A stretch of DNA of 64,000 bases from Dimorphilus gyrociliatus (Eukaryota > Annelida > Polychaeta > Dinophilidae), in contig CAJFCJ010000002.1 of the NCBI GenBank assembly GCA_904063045.1, forward strand, positions 1,116,001-1,180,000, read 5' to 3'. Under the pieces are notes generated by a model. The model had not been told where the DNA came from. It searched no databases and saw only the letters and a program-made list of their open reading frames with translations. Shown in pieces: positions 26,281 to 38,747 of this stretch (the first letter of the stretch is position 1; each line of letters begins with the position of its first letter). The position numbers were made by a program, and so were the translations under genes.

Positions 26281-29200
26281 ATGTTATATGTTCCAGGATT
26301 ATGTTTTACTTTTGTTTTACCTATATTTTATCTTACATCAGGTGGTCTATCATTAAAAAATATATATTTTTATTCCAATAAATGTTTTCTTTTTAAAATT
26401 CTGATGTGCAGGAATAAGCATTGGGCCTTGCTTGAATAAACGTTTGAATACCTTGATCAATAGTGAAATAGAGTTTCGTTGTCCCATACAAACCACAGCT
26501 ACAAACTACGAATGGAAGTTTAACAACCAAATCTTACGTCATAATACACGTACATGGAAACTGAAAAGTATTCAAGTTTCCGACGTTGGCCAGTATACGT
26601 AATACCCTATTAATAGACTATAAGAAATATAATAATACCATATTTAGACCATTTAAAAAAATTACTAAGCAAGTAAATTTTCAACTGCAAGTAACTATTT
26701 ATGAAATAGATGCGGTACTATAGATGACAGCGAAACAAAACAAAGATCTTGCTTAGTCAGCGTTCTCTGTAAGTTTTTCTTCAGATCATAAATAATCTTA
26801 TCTAGATCAGTTTATCATCTATGTACATTTTTATAGCAGAACCATCCGTAAAGTCACTTATTCATGAGACGTTTGAGCAATCAACTGTATGGTTATCTTG
26901 CCATGCTTCGTCAATACCACCAGGTATTCAATCTCATTCGAAAACAGAATCTTTACTATAGTCGAATACCTTTTTAAGTATCTATATATAAATGGACGAA
27001 AGGTGATGATACGCGAATCTTGTCTACGACTAGGACGTTAAAAATTAGCTATGTTGAAAGAGACGACGGAGGATCTTATAAGTGTGAGGCAAGCAATGAA
27101 ATTGATATTAATTACCCCGAAAGAAAATATATGGCAACTGGTACTGGTATAATTAGCTTGATTGTTCTTTGTAAGTTATCTATTGGAATTCTTTTTACAA
27201 TAATCCCTCATAACTATTTCCACAACAGATAAACCAAAACTATTAAAACATTCTTACTTAAAATTTTCTGGCACTATAAATCAGTCAAGTACTATTAAAT
27301 GTTCTTTTGATGCAAATCCACCAGCTACAGTATATTGGCAAAGAGAAAATACAACTATAACACAAAATGATAAATACTACATAATAGGTACAAGACAGAA
27401 AAGTTCTCTTATTATAAATAATATCGACAAGTCTGATTTTGGATATTATCGATGCATTGCTTTTAATAGAGTGGGAAAAGTATTGTATAATATTTTACTC
27501 TCTCGTCCTGGTACGTATAATTGTTTTTAGTGTATAGTATTACGTTACCTTGTTGTTGGAACATATTCACGTTACTAGGCATACCCGATAAGCCGAAAGA
27601 ATGCCGAATTGAAATGGTATCGGATAGCCTTGCAACTTTTCACTGTGTGCCAGGTTATTCCGGTGGACAAGATTACAGATTAAAAGTTGAAGTTTTAAAC
27701 AGCAAGGGTCAAATAATTCATATTAGCGACAAGTAGATGAATTATCTCTCAAGTGAAAGATAATAACATGAATCTCTTTCCTAGATTTTCTCATGATCCA
27801 TCCGGTTTGATTGTCACTGTGCGAAATTTATCACCCTCGACTAATTACGCTATTGTCTTTTATGGAGAAAATAAATTTGGTAGCAGTAATGTCGGCTTAT
27901 TATTATTATTTAATACGACAAGTAACTATTATTGTATTTCTCAGACTTTTTCAGAATAGCCCTATTATTCTATTACAGGGAGAGCGAAATCCTTACAAGA
28001 AGAAGACGAGAAGATTAGCTCCGAAACTAAACTTATTACTATAGGCGGTGCCATAGCCGGTTCTGTTTTTGTCATCGTTTTGATAATTGTTCTAGCTGTG
28101 TATTGTTCATGGAGGAAGAAAACTGCTAAAAAGAAAGAAGCTGAGTCACTTCGAACAAACACATATCAGACATCTTCGTCGTCAAATTTGGCAAGCTCTC
28201 TTGTAGCGAGAGACAAAATTGAACAAACAAATCATAGCTATAGGGACTGGCAAGGGGCACGCGAATCCTTCGCTCAGGATAAAGGATGCTCATACATCGG
28301 ACCGGCAATAGATTTGAAGTTCGAAAGTGGGGAATCTAATGACTATTGCTATGACAACATAGCAAACACTGCTAATACACACCATCTGGCAGGAAGTGGA
28401 GGCTTGAGTCTTTTCCCTTCGACATTAACAGCAAGTTTTAAAAGAAAAAAGAGGCCCGGCTCTTTTTTCCCAGGACAAAGTTCAAAACAAAATTCAACGG
28501 CACACGTTACAAATCTATCAATTGAAGTTGAGTCAAAAATAGAAGAGAGAGAGCAAAATCTACAAAATTACAAAAACAAAGAAAAAACTGTCAGTCCAAT
28601 TGCCTCGAGTGTCAACTTGAGGAAAAAACCAAGGCCATTGGTAAATCCTCAGCAGCTAAAAGTTCCAAATCTTCCTCAAATGTCGAGGCATTCAAGTAGA
28701 GTTTCGGTTTCTAAAATTAGCCAAGATGGATCAAAAACTCTTTCCCAACCTATAGATGGCGCTTGTATTGGCGATGGACATTCTCAGATTGATTCTTGGG
28801 AGTTTCCTCGATCAAAACTCAAAATAATTCGAAAGCTCGGAAATGGAATGTTTGGTGAAGTATGGGAAGGTCAAGTAAAAGAGATTATGGGTTATAAAAG
28901 TTTAATGAAAGTTGCCGTCAAAACTGTTAGAGAAGAAGCAGACGATGACGCTAAAAGGAACTTGATAAAGGAATTACAGTATATGAAAACTTTGCAAGCT
29001 CATCCTAATATTATTACATTATTTGGCTGTATTACAATGTCTCACCCAATGGCTATAATAATGGAATTAGCCACTAACGGTAATCTTCAAAACTATTTGC
29101 GTCGTTGCCGTTATAACAACATTGATGCTGCAATTGTCACGCAAAAAACATTGACTACATTTGCGATGGACGTCGCGAATGGAATGTCTTTTATTAGCAG

Positions 29201-29793
29201 TAAAAAGGTAAGTGGAAAAATATCAGTTTTTTTTCATGGCTTACAATATATATTATTATACAATTGTATTTTATTTGTAGTTTCTTCATCGCGATTTAGC
29301 TGCTCGAAACGTTTTAATCGATGAACAAATGATTTGCAAAATAAGTGATTTCGGCTATTCAAGAGATATTATTCATAGTCGCCAGTACGAAAGTAAGTCT
29401 CAAGCTAAGCTCCCTCTGCGTTGGATGGCACCAGAATCACTCTATGATGGTCTCTATTCAGTCAAGTCTGATGTTTGGAGTTTCGGCGTGCTTTTATGGG
29501 AAATCATTACCTTGGGTGCTACACCATATCCTGGGATGTCCGGCTCAACAGTTATGATTAAAGTCAAGGAAGGTTATCGACTGCCAAAGCCGCTACATTG
29601 TGCCGATGTGTTGTATGACTTAATGAACGAATGCTGGAGGAGTAATCCAAAGCTTAGACCATCATTTCACCGTTTGTATTCACATTTAGAAGTTATTGGT
29701 CAACACATTGCTAATCAGCAGAACATGAGCGTTACGAAAATGGAAGCGAACATGTTAGATGTTTTACAGGATGTTCCAGGCGAAAAGTGCTGA
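26281..29793 (+). CDS. Receptor tyrosine kinase, Ig/FN3 ectodomain, Cad96Ca-like kinase
   Basis: Ten exons: 26281-26341, 26412-26598, 26710-26768, 26837-26923, 26979-27170, 27229-27510, 27579-27732, 27785-27879, 27979-29207, 29281-29793; 952 residues. Signal peptide about 1-20 (MLYVPGLCFTFVLPIFYLTS). Three Ig-like domains (Cys/Trp/DxGxYxC patterns such as DDGGSYKCEA and SDFGYYRC) and one FN3-like domain precede a single helix around 391-416. The juxtamembrane segment is long, about 235 residues. The kinase (about 652-930) is intact: LGNGMFGEV, VAVK (Lys687), HRDLAARN, DFG (805-807), RWMAPESLYD. Its C-lobe (SVKSDVWSFGVLLWEI, TLGATPYPGMS, KEGYRLPKP) is closest, of those I know, to insect Cad96Ca/Stitcher, whose ectodomain is cadherin-type. 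Ligand unknown. The kinase call is certain; the subfamily is tentative. Confidence 0.93.
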
Positions 29794-29966
29794 TAATTTT
29801 AGTACTTTTATTCATATATACTAATAAATTATATATATATACAAATATACTGTGCAGTATATATTGTATATAACCTATTTTAAATACATTTTTTACAATT
29901 TTTTTTTAAAAACGTGTCCTCTTTTTCGTCCCAATCTAGTAAATGAATAATTATGAGAAGAGTTAG

Positions 29967-30365
29967 TTAATCACTAGGATTTGACGCCTCACTGATAGGA
30001 CTTAACTGCATAAGATTCGATGAACAAAAATTGCATGAACAAGCTATATGATTTCGCTTTTCCTCTTTTTTCTGTGATTCTATTACTTTGTCCAATAACC
30101 TTATATATTTAATAGCGAGTCGAAGAACTTCGTTCTTGCTTAATTTCTTATCCGGCGGGTGAGTTGGTACTAGTTTACGTAATTCAGCAAATGCCCCGTT
30201 AACATTTTGTTGTCTCCATCTTTCTCGACTGTTACTAAAAACTCGTCGCGGTCTTCTAGAAGGCTCGGGACTTATAAGGAGCTGTTGAGGGGGTGGGCAA
30301 TAGAATAGCGGCGGCGTTTCGTCTTGTTCTATAGGACCATCCTCGACTTCATCATCGGATTCCAT
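29967..30365 (-). CDS. TAL1: TAL1/LYL1/TAL2-type bHLH transcription factor
   Basis: Single exon, 132 residues. The bHLH (about 38-100) reads [20 protein letters not shown] then [20 protein letters not shown], nearly identical to the SCL/TAL family, which heterodimerises with E proteins and binds E-boxes. The N-terminus is acidic ([11 protein letters not shown]) and short, and the C-terminus is Ser/Asn-rich with several Cys. The length is nearer TAL2 than TAL1, so assignment within the family is open. Start chosen because it is the first Met and gives a compact ORF. It converges on the receptor kinase (173 bases between stops). Confidence 0.93.
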   Translation of the reverse strand: MESDDEVEDGPIEQDETPPLFYCPPPQQLLISPEPSRRPRRVFSNSRERWRQQNVNGAFAELRKLVPTHPPDKKLSKNEVLRLAIKYIRLLDKVIESQKKEEKRNHIACSCNFCSSNLMQLSPISEASNPSD

Positions 30366-32015
30366 TATTCTATATAAAGAAAAGAATTGTTTCTCAGGCG
30401 CTTAAGCGGAGCGTATGCGTTTATAACCGGACAATGACAAAATGTTGACAGCTCGTTTGTTTATCAACGACCTTTATACTTGACTTTACAACCTTGCGGG
30501 GCGTGTCAACGTCATTTACAGTCGTATGCAAATTAATATCTTTCTATTTCTATATCGTCAACTGTAATTTGTTGCCATAAATATTTACCAAAGAAAAAAG
30601 TAATAGTCATTTACGAATACAAAATGACCAATTTGCCATTTCAACTATTCCTGATCAGATTATGTAAGATATATATTACTTTGCTGTGATTGAGAAAATG
30701 ATAGTAAATTAAATTTAGCCACAAATGACGCATGCTTTGTACAATCCTTTTCGGGAGAATAAATGTGAAACTTGTAATAATAATAAAATATACTAATACA
30801 AACTTTGTTACTATAAAGCTCAGGAAGTTAATTCTTCAGTTACTGTTCTCTCTCGCTCGCGAATCTTACCGAATTGTCCAATGAAACATTCATTTGCTTT
30901 ATTTGCATATCAGCAGGGAGTCGTGATCCATCTCTTTATATTACAATCAAAGGGGGCAATTGGATAGGGAACCAGTCAGATACTTTAGGATTTGAGCCTG
31001 CTGATTGGACAGACGTTTCCGAAAATATAATCACTTTAAGCATAGTTAAATTGTTAAATTATTGCTTGTATTACGTTTTATCACTGTTTACGTTGAATAA
31101 TATATTGATATAAAGAATATCTAACAATTGTTAGATATGTTCTGCTTTGAAAAGAATTAAAATGTAATTATGAAAATATTACAATGAAAAATGATATGCA
31201 ATATGACAGAAAAGTATGAATTTTTAATAAGTGGTTTGCAGGAGACAAGATATTTGATGGCGTAACGAATTGGCACTATTCTTCTCTTTTAAATACGTGC
31301 TGAGTTCGGAAATTGTTTTATTTTGACACTTATACACACGACACTTGACGCTTCACACGTGCCCTTCTTTATTTCGTTTTTCTCTGCGACCACCAAAGAG
31401 CAACATTTAGACAGGGACTAACACACTGTATTTAATTCTTTTTACACATTAATCCTAGCTCTTAATTTTAACGACCAACAATCACTTCGACGCGTGTCTG
31501 TCACGTGACGGTCGCTTTTAGGCGTCTCTTCGGCACGTGACTAGGCGAACTAAAGGCGGAATAAATAAGCAATTGCACAAGAAATATATACACCGGTATG
31601 CATATTTGATAATTTTTAATGTCTTATACGTATGTCTGAAATTTCTGGAACATGATTAATAGTCGTCAGATTCGCTCCATTTCTCTGTATAGAGCGACCG
31701 AGTGTTGCGGTGCGATAAGAATATCACTACGCTTAATCTGAAGGAAACTTTCATCGTGTTTGTTTTGTCCGCTTAGTTTGTGAAATTGAATTAGTTTCAT
31801 AAATTATCCTCATTACTAAGTGAGAATTGTTATAATGGCAATAATCAAGAATTTATTAATTAACTAGTATTCTTTAATGAACAATAACTGCGTAAAAAAT
31901 TCAGAGACATATTTTGATTTTTTTTTGGCTTTGGTTCAGAATTAAACATATAAATATAGAATACAAGTATAGATTATAAAGATATATTGCATCTTTTGGT
32001 CATATATGTAAACTT
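30366..32015. promoter_or_regulatory. TAL1 upstream region and long gap, candidate regulatory DNA
   Basis: 1.65 kb with no gene recognised. Motifs read directly: octamer ATGCAAAT at 30526-30533 and ATTTGCAT at 30901-30908, a TCF/LEF-type ATCAAAGG at 30946-30953, and three CACGTG E-boxes at 31356-31361, 31502-31507 (inside a 10-base palindrome GTCACGTGAC, 31500-31509) and 31534-31539. One of the larger gene-free stretches here and a natural place for TAL1 control. Function is inferred. Confidence 0.4.
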
Positions 32016-34079
32016 TTAGGTGGTGATAGCCATCCAAATCCATGAGAAAACTGCTGAACCCAAACTAGCTTTCAAATAGAGGGCCCTACCCGTCGCGGTA
32101 ACTATCAGGGGAACAGCCATTGAGAGAAAGAATAGAAATGAGGGTATAGTTTCTCTCAGCTGTAAAGTATTTACAATTCCTCCGTCGCTTAGTGCGCCGT
32201 CAACAGTGTAATATCGTTGAAGCATTCTGAAACATTTTTCAAAATGAAATTAATTACAAATAGAACTAACTACATTTAAGTTGAAAATCTAACTTGTCTT
32301 TTTGCATAAAGCGATCGTGAAGCCATTCGCCCAAACCAGCATCGTCTTTTGGTATGTTTTTGGTTTCTATTCTTTCCATATGTATATGAACCTCCTTACA
32401 TCTACCGTTAAGAAAATCTATCCAAGAGGTATTGTCTTATTTAGAGTAAATTGTAAAAGAGAAAAACAATACCTATTAGGCCAGGTGCCTGTTTACGTTT
32501 ACCATTTTCATCAACAGAGCCTTCATAAGCTATAGTGACATTGTACATGACAGTTGAGTCGAGAGATTTAAGGCATTGTTGAACTGCCTTATACCTTGGA
32601 CTTAATACGTAATCTAATTCGGGGAGTCCTTTATCGTAAAAAAAATATTCTTGTTAAACAGCAGTGTTTGTTTACTTAAGAATTAACTAATTTAAACCTT
32701 GTTCTTTAGCATACTTTCGACTCTTTTCCATTACTTGTTTTTGACTTGGATTATATCTAGTACCTTCTGGAAAGACTATCATCCAGAACTAAATATATTG
32801 AAGAGATAAGCTATTCTTAAAAAACACTGATAGTAATCGTAATTGTTAAAATTCTTACAGGTATTTTTTTATCACGAATTTCTTCTAGTTGAGTCTCAGC
32901 TTGACTTTTTTCATACTTTCCACTCCTTTTTACATAGACACACTTATGCTAATATAAAATAAATGTTTTAATTATTGACTTAATGTTGAATGATTGAAAA
33001 ATAAAGCAAGAAAACTAAAGAAATTAGAGAAAAAGAAGCACCATTCGAAAATATAAGCCATATATGGGGAAATATCTAAGACTATTTTTTAAGATGTATC
33101 GAATGCGCCCAATCGTCCCCTGCCGAACAGCCAACATATCTGCCACCATCCAATCCACTACGATAGAAACATATAGAGCATTTTAGACAACCCTTAAATT
33201 AATAAAAATAATGAGGTAAAGGCTTATTTTACTTGTGCATTGGTGATTACAAATAAGTATGGTGTTTTCTTCTTGAGCGCTAATCGCTTTCGCATCTCCG
33301 TATAATACTATCTGTTTAGATTAGAAGATATAGTATATCGAGAGATAAAATTTTCAGTCTTTAGTCGTTTACCTTCGTTCCGGTGCAATGTTCGAAGAAA
33401 AATAACACCATTCTCTGATACATTGAGTATAGAACTTCATCACCGTAATGGAAAATAGAGTGTGGAAGAACCAGGGTTACTAAAGGGGAGAATATGCGAT
33501 CAAAAAAAGCTTATTAAATATTTGTCCATACATTTTTGCTATTAATCTAGATTATTTAAAAAGATAATAATCAATTCAGCGAAAGTTGAAAAAAATACCG
33601 CTTTTAAACATTTATGAATGATAAATTAATAGCTTAGCGCACATATTTTTAAATTTTCTACTGAGTTTTAACGAAACACAGTTGCTTAAAATAACACATT
33701 GCCTACTACAATTGAGTTTTTTTTTTATATTGGCCTTTAGAACTATAGAAGATCGTGTAATGGACTAAAAGCAACCATAAATTTTATGAACCCATAAATC
33801 TATTAATCAACAGATTTGTTATAACAAAATTTTAAAGGAACCGTCATTATTAACAGTCAAAATAGCTTTTAAAACCAATTTGACCATTTACTTTTCTTTT
33901 GATTTTCATATATATGAATTATAAAAAGAATACATAAGTTGAATAGAAAAAAATATATCAATTGATTTACCAGCTCGCCAAGCCGACCAAACTACAAAAA
34001 AATTTGTAGACGATCCCAGAAGAAACGTAGCGGGTAGAACCCACTTTACAGACGGGAAGTGTGCAAGGAAAGTCAACAT
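32016..34079 (-). CDS. AGPAT5: AGPAT5-type lysophosphatidic acid acyltransferase
   Basis: Membrane enzyme that acylates 1-acyl-glycerol-3-phosphate to phosphatidic acid. Nine exons: 33971-34079, 33373-33479, 33233-33311, 33042-33157, 32859-32942, 32698-32788, 32473-32628, 32294-32435, 32016-32226; 364 residues in frame, about the length of the human enzyme. Landmarks: VLFFFEHCTGTKIVLYGD, catalytic NHxxxxD motif NHQCTMD, DWMVADMLAVRQ, CVYVKRSGKYEKSQ, VFPEGTRYNPSQ, LSPRYKAVQQCL, NVTIAYEG, GEWLHDRF, and the AGPAT5-specific tail (RETIPSFLFFL, ATGRALY). The N-terminal hydrophobic segment WVLPATFLLGSSTNFFVVW is probably a membrane anchor. Divergent with MAK; the starts are 225 bases apart. Confidence 0.95.
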
Positions 34080-34304
34080 AATTGTGTTGAGATAATTTCA
34101 GGGAAAAGGACGAAATTCATAATTCGTCCTTGACACTTAACATATTGATTATATAACCTTGGTTGTCGTATAATATTTTGGGAATAATTAAATTGGAAAT
34201 ATTTTTGGGTTATATGAAGGGAAAAAAGCTGAAAAGAAAAGAATTTTCGTACCCGGAAGTGCCTCGTTATCGCGAATATGCAGATTAGCAAAACAATTTC
34301 AAAC
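34080..34304. promoter_or_regulatory. Divergent promoter AGPAT5 / MAK
   Basis: 225-base gap between outward-facing starts. An ETS-type site (CCGGAAGT, 34253-34260) lies about 45 bases before the MAK ATG. No other clear element. Confidence 0.5.
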
Positions 34305-37300
34305 ATGGAAGCGCACGAATTACCGGACTACATAAGGTACATTTTATTTATTTTGTTAGCTTAATTCTTTATTTTGAAATCGAAATCTTGTAACTCATCC
34401 TTTATCTATCCTGGTATAGAGTTAATGAAAAGTGTCAATTGACTTTAAGTATTTTATAAGCGTTGTTTGATTTACCTTTCCATATAAAGCGCTGCATACC
34501 AACGTTGCCATGTAGTGAAAAACTCTTAATAACAATAATTCATTTGTTATATTTCCTCTCGAGTGTCTAAATCATGAACATATTATTTTATTGCAGATTT
34601 TTTTAAGGAGAAGTAACATAATGACAAATAATCGACGCTCGATTTGATATATACTTGGAATTTAAATCAGAAAAATCGAATTTTGGTTTCTAGTCATCAG
34701 CATTAAAGTATTTAACGTGCCAACGTGAAAAATTTTATATTTGGTGCAATACAAAAAGTAGATTGAAAAATGAACCGATACCAGATTATGAAACAGTTGA
34801 GTTTGCCTTATTTCTTTAGTTCTATTTGTAAATAGTTGTACTTTCATTTACGAATTAGGCTAGGTGATGGGACCTACGGGAGCGTCCTTTCGGCCAAATC
34901 AATTGAAAGCGGAGAAACAGTTGCCATAAAGAAGTAAGTAAATATTTAGTTTTTTTAAGTACTATATCACTTCCAAGACTCTGCGTTGAAATTTAATGCC
35001 TTGTTACGACTGAGGAATTATATAAAAGTTGGTCATCGACACTGCTATTAGTTTGAAATTTATTTTTGTAGCTTTTTACTAGACCATTTAACAAATATAA
35101 AAATGTATCTGTGAACTCATAGGATGAAGAAAAAATACTACTCTTGGGATGAATGTCTAGCACTAAGGGAAGTAAAGGTAAATTGATTATTTTCTAAATA
35201 TGTCAATGATTACTATGCGTATATAGATTTTTTTTTCTTCTTCGTTTACAAACGTTATTGTTAATTTAATGGTTAAATATTTTACTCTTTGTTTACTTTT
35301 TAAATAGTCTCTACGCAAATTAAGTCATGCGAATATAGTCAAATTAAAGGAGGTGATAAGAGAGCATGACTTTCTCTACTTTGTTTTCGAATTTATGAAG
35401 GAAAACCTCTATCAATTGATGAAGGATAGGTAATTTACTATTTTAAATTGAATTATTAATCATATACTTTAAAGCTAATGAAAAGAAACATAGTAAGATT
35501 TAAATTATAAATAGCTATATATTGATCATTTTATGTTCTTTGTGACTATTATTCTAATTAACATTGGTAGGTTAAATCTTTTCTTTTTCAACTTTAGGGA
35601 TCGTTTATTTCCTGAATCAACTGTGCGTAATATATGCTATCAAGTATTTCAAGGCCTAGCTTTTATGCATAAGAATGGTAAGATAGATTTTATTCTAATT
35701 TCGTTTTTAATTCTTACCAATTTAAGATATCTTATTTCACTACTACATGTTATTGATACGAATTTTATGAGGCATTTCTCTATCGTAAGTTAACACACAC
35801 ACACACACACACACACACAAAGAAAATGTTGCAAGAATCTCCTCAAATTGACAAGATGGCGGTAATTACATCGTTAAGATATACTGATTTTAATTTAGGT
35901 AGAGAAACGCCTTGTATTGATTATGTTTCATTAAGATGGTCAAGGCTATTTAATTTTAGATCGGCGAGTCTTTCGGATGAGTGGAACGTATATTTAATCA
36001 AATATTATTTTACTCTTCCTTTGTTAATATTTCTTATACTCTTGTATAAATGAAAAGTTACTATGGAGACAAAGTAATGAAAAAGCTATATTCTTTAGGC
36101 TACTTTCATCGAGACTTGAAGCCGGAAAACTTGTTGTGTAACGGGCCTGATATGGTAAAAATAGCTGATTTTGGATTGGCGAGAGAAACAAGATCGGCAC
36201 CACCTTACACTGATTACGTTTCAACGCGATGGTCAGTATTCAATGGGATTTTTTTTTAAAAAGAAAGAATTGAATGTTATTTCTATTTTATTGCTTAAAA
36301 AAAAAGCACAATCCTTTTTATCAAAATGTTGAACGATTTAGCGATTTTTTTTATTGTTTTCATTCACTTGACTCACAATATATTTTGAAAGTAAAGGATG
36401 TTAATTTTTCTCCTATTTTCAATAGGTATCGGGCTCCAGAAGTATTACTGAGGTCCACTTCATACAATTCGCCTATCGACATTTGGGCTATGGGGACCAT
36501 TATGGCAGAATTATATACCCTTCGACCTCTTTATCCAGGAAATAGTGAAATAGATCAAATGTTCAAAGTTTGTTCAATTCAAGGCACCCCAACAAAGGTA
36601 GTAAGTAAAAACGATGATACGTTTCATTAATTTCAATTAATTTTATAGGAAGACTGGCCTGAAGGCTACCAATTAGCATCTGCTATGAATTACAGATGGC
36701 CACAAATGGTTGCAACAAATTTTAAGCAAATCGTACCTAGTGCAAGTAGTGAAGGTTTAGATCTCTTGAGAAGGACTTTAATGTGGGATCCCAAAAAGCG
36801 TCCTCAAGCTGTCCAGTGTTTAAGACACGGATTCTTTACTGTTGGCAATAATCTTAATAATTCTCAAAAGCTTAATAGGCCACAACAGCAGAATACGGTA
36901 ACGAAGCCAATATCAGTGGTTAAAGAGCCTGCCTTACCATCTTTAGGCAATTCAAATGCTACCAGAAAACCTCTACAGGAAAAAGATCCTCTAAATATTG
37001 TTACCGCAAAAAAATCTGCTCAAAAACGAATAGGAGGAGGCATGTCTAGCGATTGGGATGACATGGATGATTTAGGATTATCTATGTCCTTACCAAGAAA
37101 GAACAGTCATATGGCAGCACCTGCACGTAGACCTAGTATAGGCTATAATAAACCGACCCCCTTAGCGGCAAAACACTTTGATGATATGGATGACTTTGAG
37201 GATATTCTCAACTCTCTCGGAAATCCAGCACCCAAGCCGCCTACTCAAACTCGTCAAGATTCTGGCCGACGACTTTCCGCCTCTCAGCGCTATCAAAAGA

Positions 37301-38105
37301 TGGCGCGGTACAAACCAGGTATGGCTTATCTAGAATATTTCAACCCTTATTTTCCTATCACATATTGAGCATGAACAATTTGTTTTGCACATTCACTCTA
37401 TCGTGCCACTCACGCAGGTCACAATCGAGTATCTAGCGGTCGTCGAAAAGATCGAGATAGTCCCTTATCAGGCCTTTTATCACCTCTGCCTGGAATCAAT
37501 AACAGGGGTAACGGCCAACGGCATTCAATATTTGGTAGGTTTTATTCTAAATCACATGTTCACTTGACTTTCTCACATTTGTGAATTACGAGATAAAATT
37601 CCAGACAAAGAATGAATCATTCTTTTGTTTGACTAACAGGACCGTCGTCTTACGGAAATGCTGCTGCTAACAAAAACTCGACATATATCCCATCTTTTGC
37701 TGACAATTCGAAGGGAACAACAGGTTAGACAATGGTTTTTTTAAAAATTTCTTTTATACCATGACCCTGTACCTGGGACTAAACAGAGTAATAAAATACC
37801 GGTGTGATACAGGTTTCAGGGCCATGGGGCTTCGCCCAACACAAGCTGCAGCACCTATTTCCACGTTAAAGCAGACATCAGCTAATAAGCAGCCTGTAAA
37901 CGTTGCTGGTAGAACGGATTGGACTGCAAAGTAAGCTTTATTAATGTGTATAACATCCTCAATATATTTTCTTCTCTATATCTCACATTTCGCACTTCAT
38001 GGTGCAATAAATAAAAAAACAATGTATTTTTCTCCATTAACATCTAATTTACGATCATCTAATCTTGTTTTCTTTCCTCTTTTATCTTCTAGGTACCTCA
38101 AATAG
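34305..38105 (+). CDS. MAK: MAK/ICK-type ciliary kinase (RCK family)
   Basis: MAPK/CDK-like kinase that controls cilium length and intraflagellar transport turnaround. Twelve exons: 34305-34336, 34859-34933, 35123-35177, 35308-35429, 35598-35677, 36099-36231, 36426-36597, 36649-37318, 37418-37534, 37640-37723, 37813-37930, 38093-38105; 556 residues in frame. Kinase landmarks: [55 protein letters not shown] activation motif, [22 protein letters not shown]. The C-terminal tail is disordered with acidic DDMDDF stretches and ends [11 protein letters not shown], the family tail signature. Long introns follow exons 1 and 5; the latter holds a decayed copy of the activation-loop exon. Residues 2-10 replace the short N-terminus of vertebrate MAK. 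Confidence 0.95.
34337..34858 (+). other. First intron of MAK
   Basis: 522 bases, AT-rich. Nothing else recognised. Confidence 0.7.
35792..35819. repeat. (CA)n microsatellite in MAK intron
   Basis: Pure AC dinucleotide run of about 13 units, 60 bases upstream of the degenerate activation-loop exon copy. Confidence 0.9.
35882..35943 (+). pseudogene. Decayed duplicate of the MAK activation-loop exon
   Basis: Inside the intron between 35678 and 36098 the plus strand reads [19 protein letters not shown]. The true exon at 36099-36231 reads [23 protein letters not shown]. The bases also align (ctgatttt, agagaaac, ccttN5gattaNgtttca, gatggtca) with a 12-base deletion. The copy lacks HRD, changes DFG to DFN and has no flanking acceptor that would restore a kinase frame, so it is probably a dead tandem copy. 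A functional alternative exon is unlikely but not excluded. Confidence 0.65.
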
Positions 38106-38747
38106 AGAAATGGTACAGAATATTATATCCTTCGATTAGAAATTTATCATAACTCTGCAAATCATTGTTAAAAATATTCACTTGACAAAATATTGTCTCA
38201 TCTAACTTGTAATATGAAATTAAAAGGGATGAATATGTGTGTAATAAGTCTTTTAATTATTGGTCCAAAAATAGAAAGACTTAAGCAACCGCGCGATAAT
38301 TTAAAATATATTTAGTTAATGAATGAATGAACGAAAAATTTCTATTTTGTTTGCGTTTTTAAGGAGACATTTGTAAAGTTTATTTTATATTAATTTTTGA
38401 TTGTTAAGGTTTTTTTCGAGACAAATAAAATTATAGCTATGTGATATTGAATATTATACAGAAGACATACTTATCTTAAGTATTATTTGCAAAAACTTTA
38501 CGTATAAATCAATATTCCTTAGATCGTACGTAATTATAACTGATACTGTGTTTTGGAACACCATGCTATACTTATAACAATATCTGATGTGAATGATAGT
38601 TCGAATGTATATGATATATTTAATATTCTTTGTTTGATAAGAAATTATCCAACTTAAATAAAAAATATTCGTTTTATCATATTTATCAGGCTGTATTTAC
38701 AAACAACAAAGGTAGAGCATTAACAAACATAAAAAAAATATCATATT

